Both the position numbers and the translations under genes were made by a program. This document shows, in pieces, positions 50,542-53,518 of a DNA stretch of 53,518 nt (position 1 is its first letter; the number at the start of each line of letters is the position of its first letter). Source of the stretch: Nitrospirota bacterium. Its GTDB lineage: Bacteria; Nitrospirota; Thermodesulfovibrionia; UBA6902. The stretch spans positions 1-53,518 of the forward strand of contig JACRLN010000028.1 in the NCBI GenBank assembly GCA_016215115.1, in the 5' to 3' direction. The notes under the pieces are model-generated. The model searched no databases and was not told the origin of the DNA. It saw nothing but the letters and a program-made list of their open reading frames with translations.

Positions 50542-51126
50542 ATGAAAATAAAATTAACGAATGAAGCAATTAGAAAGTCTCTGGAAATTCCAAAGCCGGA
50601 GTTTCCCAAATATGTAACTCAGATAATCAATCTTGCAAATCAGAATGCTCAGGGGACTCGGCCAAAAGTTGTAGGTCAGCTTACAGATTTGATACAGGAA
50701 TTTACCGGCAGAACTCTGGAGGAGTGGGAGCAATGGTATCTGCAAAGACACCCTGATTCCATAGAAAAAGCAAAAGAGAAAATATTGGCGATGCTTGATA
50801 ATCTGAAGGCCTCAATGAACCAAATCGATGCGAATATGGTTGACGTATGGGCGCATGACCTTGTAATTGTTCAGACATTTCTCGGGCTTAAATTTCAGGA
50901 GGCTATCTTAAAGAAAGCTGCCGAGATTAAAGGCGTTGAATACAGATTATCTGAAAAAACCGATGAATCAAGAGGTATAGATGCATATCTTGGAGATATG
51001 CCGGTTTCAATTAAACCTGAGACATATAAGATTAAAAAGACTTTAAGCGAAAGCATAAACGTAAAGATGATCTATTACAGAAAAATTAAAAACGGTATCG
51101 AAGTTGATTATAACGAGATACTATGA
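50542..51126 (+). CDS. MjaI-like type II restriction endonuclease
   Basis: The 194-aa protein carries the block YVTQIINLANQNAQGTRPKVVGQLTDLIQEF, which I recognise as characteristic of MjaI-family restriction enzymes. A PD-(D/E)xK-like site is suggested by GIDAYLGDMPVSIKPE (D..., xIK). MjaI cuts CTAG, but the specificity here is inference. It lies 8 bases after its cognate methyltransferase and overlaps rlpA by 4 bases (ATGA), so rlpA expression may be tied to this operon. Confidence 0.82.
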   Translation: MKIKLTNEAIRKSLEIPKPEFPKYVTQIINLANQNAQGTRPKVVGQLTDLIQEFTGRTLEEWEQWYLQRHPDSIEKAKEKILAMLDNLKASMNQIDANMVDVWAHDLVIVQTFLGLKFQEAILKKAAEIKGVEYRLSEKTDESRGIDAYLGDMPVSIKPETYKIKKTLSESINVKMIYYRKIKNGIEVDYNEIL

Positions 51127-51797
51127 CCACTCGAAATACATCAATAAAACACCTCGCAATCGTCTTATCGGCAATCCTCCTCGCCTCCTGCGCCTCTCTT
51201 CCCCCGCCAGAGTACAGGATGCCGCCAGGGGAAGGTTACATCACTGCCTCTTGGTATGGCGCTGACTTTCACGGAAGGCCGACTTCTTCAGGCGAGAGAT
51301 ACGATATGTACGGGCTTACTGCTGCGCATAAGGAAATGGACTTTGGAACAAGACTGCGCGTCACTAATCCCGACAACGGCAAATCGGTTATTGTGACAGT
51401 GAACGACAGGGGGCCGTTCATACCCGGCAGGGACCTGGACCTCTCTTACGGCGCAGCGCGGGAAATTGATCACATCGGAAAAGGCGTAGGGCTTGTAAAG
51501 ATCGAGTATCTCGGACGGGACATGAGATATGTGAAGAGAGTAGAGTTTTCACCATCACTTTCCGCAGGCATGATATCGATTCAGGTAGGCTCGTTTATTG
51601 AAAAATCCAATGCCGACCGTCTAAAACAGGGGCTTGATTTAAAATACAGTGATGTTTATATTACGACATTCCTTAAGGACAATCAGAAATTTTACAGAGT
51701 TAGAATCGGAAGATACGACAGCCGCGACAGCGCTTATACTGTAGCATCTAAGCTTGCTAATGAAGGATATACAACCTTAATAACATCAAAGGAGTAA
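51123..51797 (+). CDS. rlpA: RlpA-like septal lipoprotein (lytic transglycosylase) with SPOR domain
   Basis: The 224-aa protein has a lipoprotein signal peptide (lipobox LLASC, Cys at about 23), a double-psi beta-barrel domain (about 38-130; TASWYGADFHGRPTSSGERYD, NDRGPF) and a C-terminal SPOR domain (about 150-222) that binds denuded septal glycan. RlpA cleaves naked glycan strands at division sites. The ATG overlaps the stop of the restriction endonuclease gene. It is followed 4 bases later by the dCMP deaminase gene. Confidence 0.93.
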   Translation: MTTRNTSIKHLAIVLSAILLASCASLPPPEYRMPPGEGYITASWYGADFHGRPTSSGERYDMYGLTAAHKEMDFGTRLRVTNPDNGKSVIVTVNDRGPFIPGRDLDLSYGAAREIDHIGKGVGLVKIEYLGRDMRYVKRVEFSPSLSAGMISIQVGSFIEKSNADRLKQGLDLKYSDVYITTFLKDNQKFYRVRIGRYDSRDSAYTVASKLANEGYTTLITSKE

Positions 51798-51801
51798 TAC
51801 A

Positions 51802-52236
51802 GTGCGTCCTGACTGGGATAATTATTTTATAGAAATAGCAAAAGTGGTTTCATCGCGCTCCACCTGCCTGCGCAGGAAATATGGCGCCGTTATTGTCAAA
51901 GACCGTGTAATAATAAGCACAGGCTACAATGGCTCTCCTCGTGGAATTGCTAATTGCATAGATACGGGGAAATGCACCAGGCAGGAGCTTAATATCCCAT
52001 CAGGTGAAAGGTATGAATTATGCGAAGCCGTACACGCCGAGCAAAACGCAATAATCAATGCCCCTCCTGAAAGAATGAAAGGAGCGATCATTTATATTGC
52101 CGGCTTTGAAGAGGACAAAAGTTTCGCTAACGGTAAACCATGCAAATTATGCGACCGCATGATCAGAAATGCACAGATTGCAGAGGTGGTGCATATGAAC
52201 AATAACGGCACGCTGGAGAAGCAGAGGTTTTCGTGA
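51802..52236 (+). CDS. comEB: dCMP deaminase (ComEB-like)
   Basis: The enzyme converts dCMP to dUMP, the substrate of thymidylate synthase. The 144-aa protein starts with the family motif RPDWDNYFIEIA, the active-site HAEQNAI (zinc histidine and proton-shuttle glutamate) and the zinc pair PCKLC. GTG start at 51802, with AAAGGAGTAAT upstream. It pairs functionally with nrdJ in pyrimidine deoxynucleotide supply. Confidence 0.93.
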   Translation: MRPDWDNYFIEIAKVVSSRSTCLRRKYGAVIVKDRVIISTGYNGSPRGIANCIDTGKCTRQELNIPSGERYELCEAVHAEQNAIINAPPERMKGAIIYIAGFEEDKSFANGKPCKLCDRMIRNAQIAEVVHMNNNGTLEKQRFS

Positions 52237-52238
52237 TC

Positions 52239-52320
52239 TTAACCATAGAGGTCACAAAGAAGCTGATAGCTGTTAGCTATTAGCTATCAGCTTATTAAAC
52301 TCTGTGTTCTCTGTGGTTAA
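52239..52320. repeat. CACAGAG-bounded element enclosing heptamer repeats
   Basis: TTAACCATAGAGGTCACAAAG at the left and CTCTGTGTTCTCTGTGGTTAA at the right frame AGCTGAT/AGCTGTT/AGCTATT/AGCTATC heptamers (52260-52292). It is 82 bp and starts 2 bases after a stop codon. Confidence 0.75.
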
Positions 52321-52327
52321 TTGTGAA

Positions 52328-53296
52328 ATGGAATTAGACATAACCATTCATAAGGGCAGGGCAGACAGACCTGTTGTAATATTCATCCACGGGCTCGCAG
52401 TAGATAAAGGTATCTGGCTTAATCCCCTGGACACCAGGATATTCGCCAAAAATGTCCCGATTAAAATCTTTGCCGCGCGACGCCCCAGGCCATGTTTGAT
52501 ACAAAACAAAAAAAAGATCACTATTGGCGATTTCCCTGAAAAAGTTGACAGTTTGTGGGCTGCACTCCAGATTAAAGGATATAACCTTGTGTGCTGGAAT
52601 CAGAAGAGACCTGTGGGTCCAATCAGTGTTGCAGTTGAGGAGCTCAAACAAGTAATGGAAATTACAAGAAAGTTCTTTCCCGGAAAAGCTGTTGCACTAA
52701 TTGGGCACAGCCGCGGAGGGCTTATCGCAAGAAAATTAATGGAAAGAAAGGTCCCTGAAGTCAAAGCACTGATAACCATCTCCACCCCTCATCATGGGAG
52801 TTCACTTGCGCTTATCGGGAAATATCTCAAACCTTTATCGTCTGTTCTCAAAATTGTTCTGCCGAAAAACACTCTCGGCCCTGTTTCTGAAGTTCTGAAA
52901 AGGTTCAATGAACTGATTGAGTGCCATGCCCCAAAAGAACTTTTGCCTGATTCAGATTTTTTCAAAAACCTGAAAGATGCTCCTGACGATGGAATAAGAT
53001 ATTTATCATTTGGGGGAACAAAGACCCGTCTGCTGACTGTATATAAATGGGAAGCACGGGACAAGGATATTTATCCAAGGCCCTTTCTGGCAATACCCGA
53101 TTCATTAATTAAAGCTTTTCCGGCTGCTTTGCTTCCGGATGAAATAACCCCGGAAAAAGGAGATATAATGGTTTCTGCAAAAAGTTCTATACTTCCATGG
53201 GCGGAAAGACATTACAATGTTCCCGCAAATCACGTCTCGATTCTCTGGCACAAGAAAACAATTGCTAATACTGTAGAATTTTTAGAAACAATATAA
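52328..53296 (+). CDS. Alpha/beta hydrolase (lipase-like)
   Basis: The 322-aa protein has the alpha/beta-hydrolase fold: oxyanion strand VVIFIHGLAV, nucleophile elbow GHSRGG (serine), and a late histidine candidate (PANHVSILWH). It has no signal peptide. The general type resembles lipase/PGAP1-like esterases; the substrate is unknown. I chose the ATG at 52328; a GTG at 52304 lies inside a repeat. No ribosome binding site is evident, as the repeat ends 7 bases before the ATG. Confidence 0.82.
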   Translation: MELDITIHKGRADRPVVIFIHGLAVDKGIWLNPLDTRIFAKNVPIKIFAARRPRPCLIQNKKKITIGDFPEKVDSLWAALQIKGYNLVCWNQKRPVGPISVAVEELKQVMEITRKFFPGKAVALIGHSRGGLIARKLMERKVPEVKALITISTPHHGSSLALIGKYLKPLSSVLKIVLPKNTLGPVSEVLKRFNELIECHAPKELLPDSDFFKNLKDAPDDGIRYLSFGGTKTRLLTVYKWEARDKDIYPRPFLAIPDSLIKAFPAALLPDEITPEKGDIMVSAKSSILPWAERHYNVPANHVSILWHKKTIANTVEFLETI

Positions 53297-53387
53297 AACA
53301 TTTTATATCTTTAAATCAGGTATGGGGTTCAACCAACCCCTTGTAACTGAACGCTTACTAACTTATTAAAATATTTTGTGTAATCCA

Positions 53388-53426
53388 GAAATAGAAATGT
53401 CCGCTTTTACCGAAATAGAAATGTCC
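53388..53426. repeat. Terminal repeats of an insertion sequence (GAAATAGAAATGTCC twice)
   Basis: Two 15-bp direct copies (53388-53402 and 53412-53426) lie just before a transposase-like start. This is the usual layout of insertion sequence ends. Confidence 0.65.
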
Positions 53427-53472
53427 TATTCCAAGTGATGCTATACTGCCTCTTTTTAAAAAAGGAGGCGGG

Positions 53473-53518
53473 ATGGCAGGAAAGGACATTATCATGTTGC
53501 ATCAAAGAGAACTAAGGA
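53473..53518 (+). CDS. Transposase, N-terminal fragment at the window edge
   Basis: The frame reads MAGKDIIMLHQRELR with AAGGAGG 7 bases before the ATG. This N-terminus resembles ISNCY/IS481-like transposases (MxGKDxIxxxQxELxRL, followed by a helix-turn-helix in complete proteins). Only 15 residues are present. Confidence 0.6.
   Translation, partial: MAGKDIIMLHQRELR

Larger units (their letters stand above)
53388..53518 (+). mobile_element. Left end of an insertion sequence (ISNCY-like), cut by the window edge
   Basis: Repeated GAAATAGAAATGTCC motifs, a ribosome binding site (AAGGAGG) and a transposase-like N-terminus are seen. The rest lies beyond the window. Confidence 0.6.

Overview
This 53.5-kb chromosomal window comes from a diderm (Gram-negative-type) bacterium of moderate to low GC. 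The diderm envelope is shown by TolC-type outer-membrane proteins, an RND pump, RlpA, lipoproteins and type IV pilus motors. The taxon cannot be fixed from the sequence. The mix of a two-CW/GGDEF protein, class II ribonucleotide reductase, a split F0 operon, many lipoproteins and dense TCATTCCCG-type repeats would suit Nitrospirota (Thermodesulfovibrionia-like) or a deltaproteobacterial-grade lineage; that is inference.

Layout. (1) 0.2-10.7 kb is housekeeping: an M23 peptidase, a two-CW/GGDEF protein with a variant signature, tatC and a tatA/B gene, dapA, a 6S RNA with its own promoter, rarA, rny, ymdB and an HU gene. (2) 11-14.1 kb holds a rodZ-like gene with a PilF-like TPR lipoprotein (same order as pilF-rodZ in E. 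coli), a macrodomain protein and a minimal zincin. (3) 14.3-33.0 kb is an efflux island, nearly all on the minus strand. It holds an ABC-2 exporter with adaptor, an EmrAB-like pair, a MacAB-like tripartite pump with its own TolC, an MdtC-like RND pump with adaptor and a second TolC, and a TetR regulator at the upstream end whose likely operator overlaps its own start codon. (4) 33-43.5 kb, minus strand, holds ftsY, atpE-atpB without the rest of the ATP synthase, an orphan 5S rRNA gene, then pilR, pilS, pilC, pilT and pilB. (5) 43.8-47.5 kb holds a mutarotase-fold-like protein and nrdJ, whose promoter contains an NrdR-box-like palindrome. (6) 47.6-51.1 kb is a restriction-modification island: a small ORF, a broken methyltransferase, an HNH endonuclease, a 63-aa protein, a methyltransferase fused to a degenerate staphylococcal-nuclease-like domain, and an MjaI-like restriction endonuclease. 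(7) 51.1-53.5 kb holds rlpA, a dCMP deaminase gene, an alpha/beta hydrolase and the first bases of an insertion sequence.

The most unusual property is repeat load. Almost every larger intergenic gap holds one of several short element families: dRS3-like ATTCCC/GGGAAT palindromes in paired units with different terminal inverted repeats, CACAGAG-bounded elements, GTAGGGGC hairpins, and tandem 7- or 8-bp repeats. The tandem repeats also run into genes and are translated. They encode the lipoprotein signal peptides of the PilF-like protein and of an RND adaptor, a loop in a TolC protein, an insert in ribonucleotide reductase and several C-terminal tails. Genes and repeats have clearly evolved together here.
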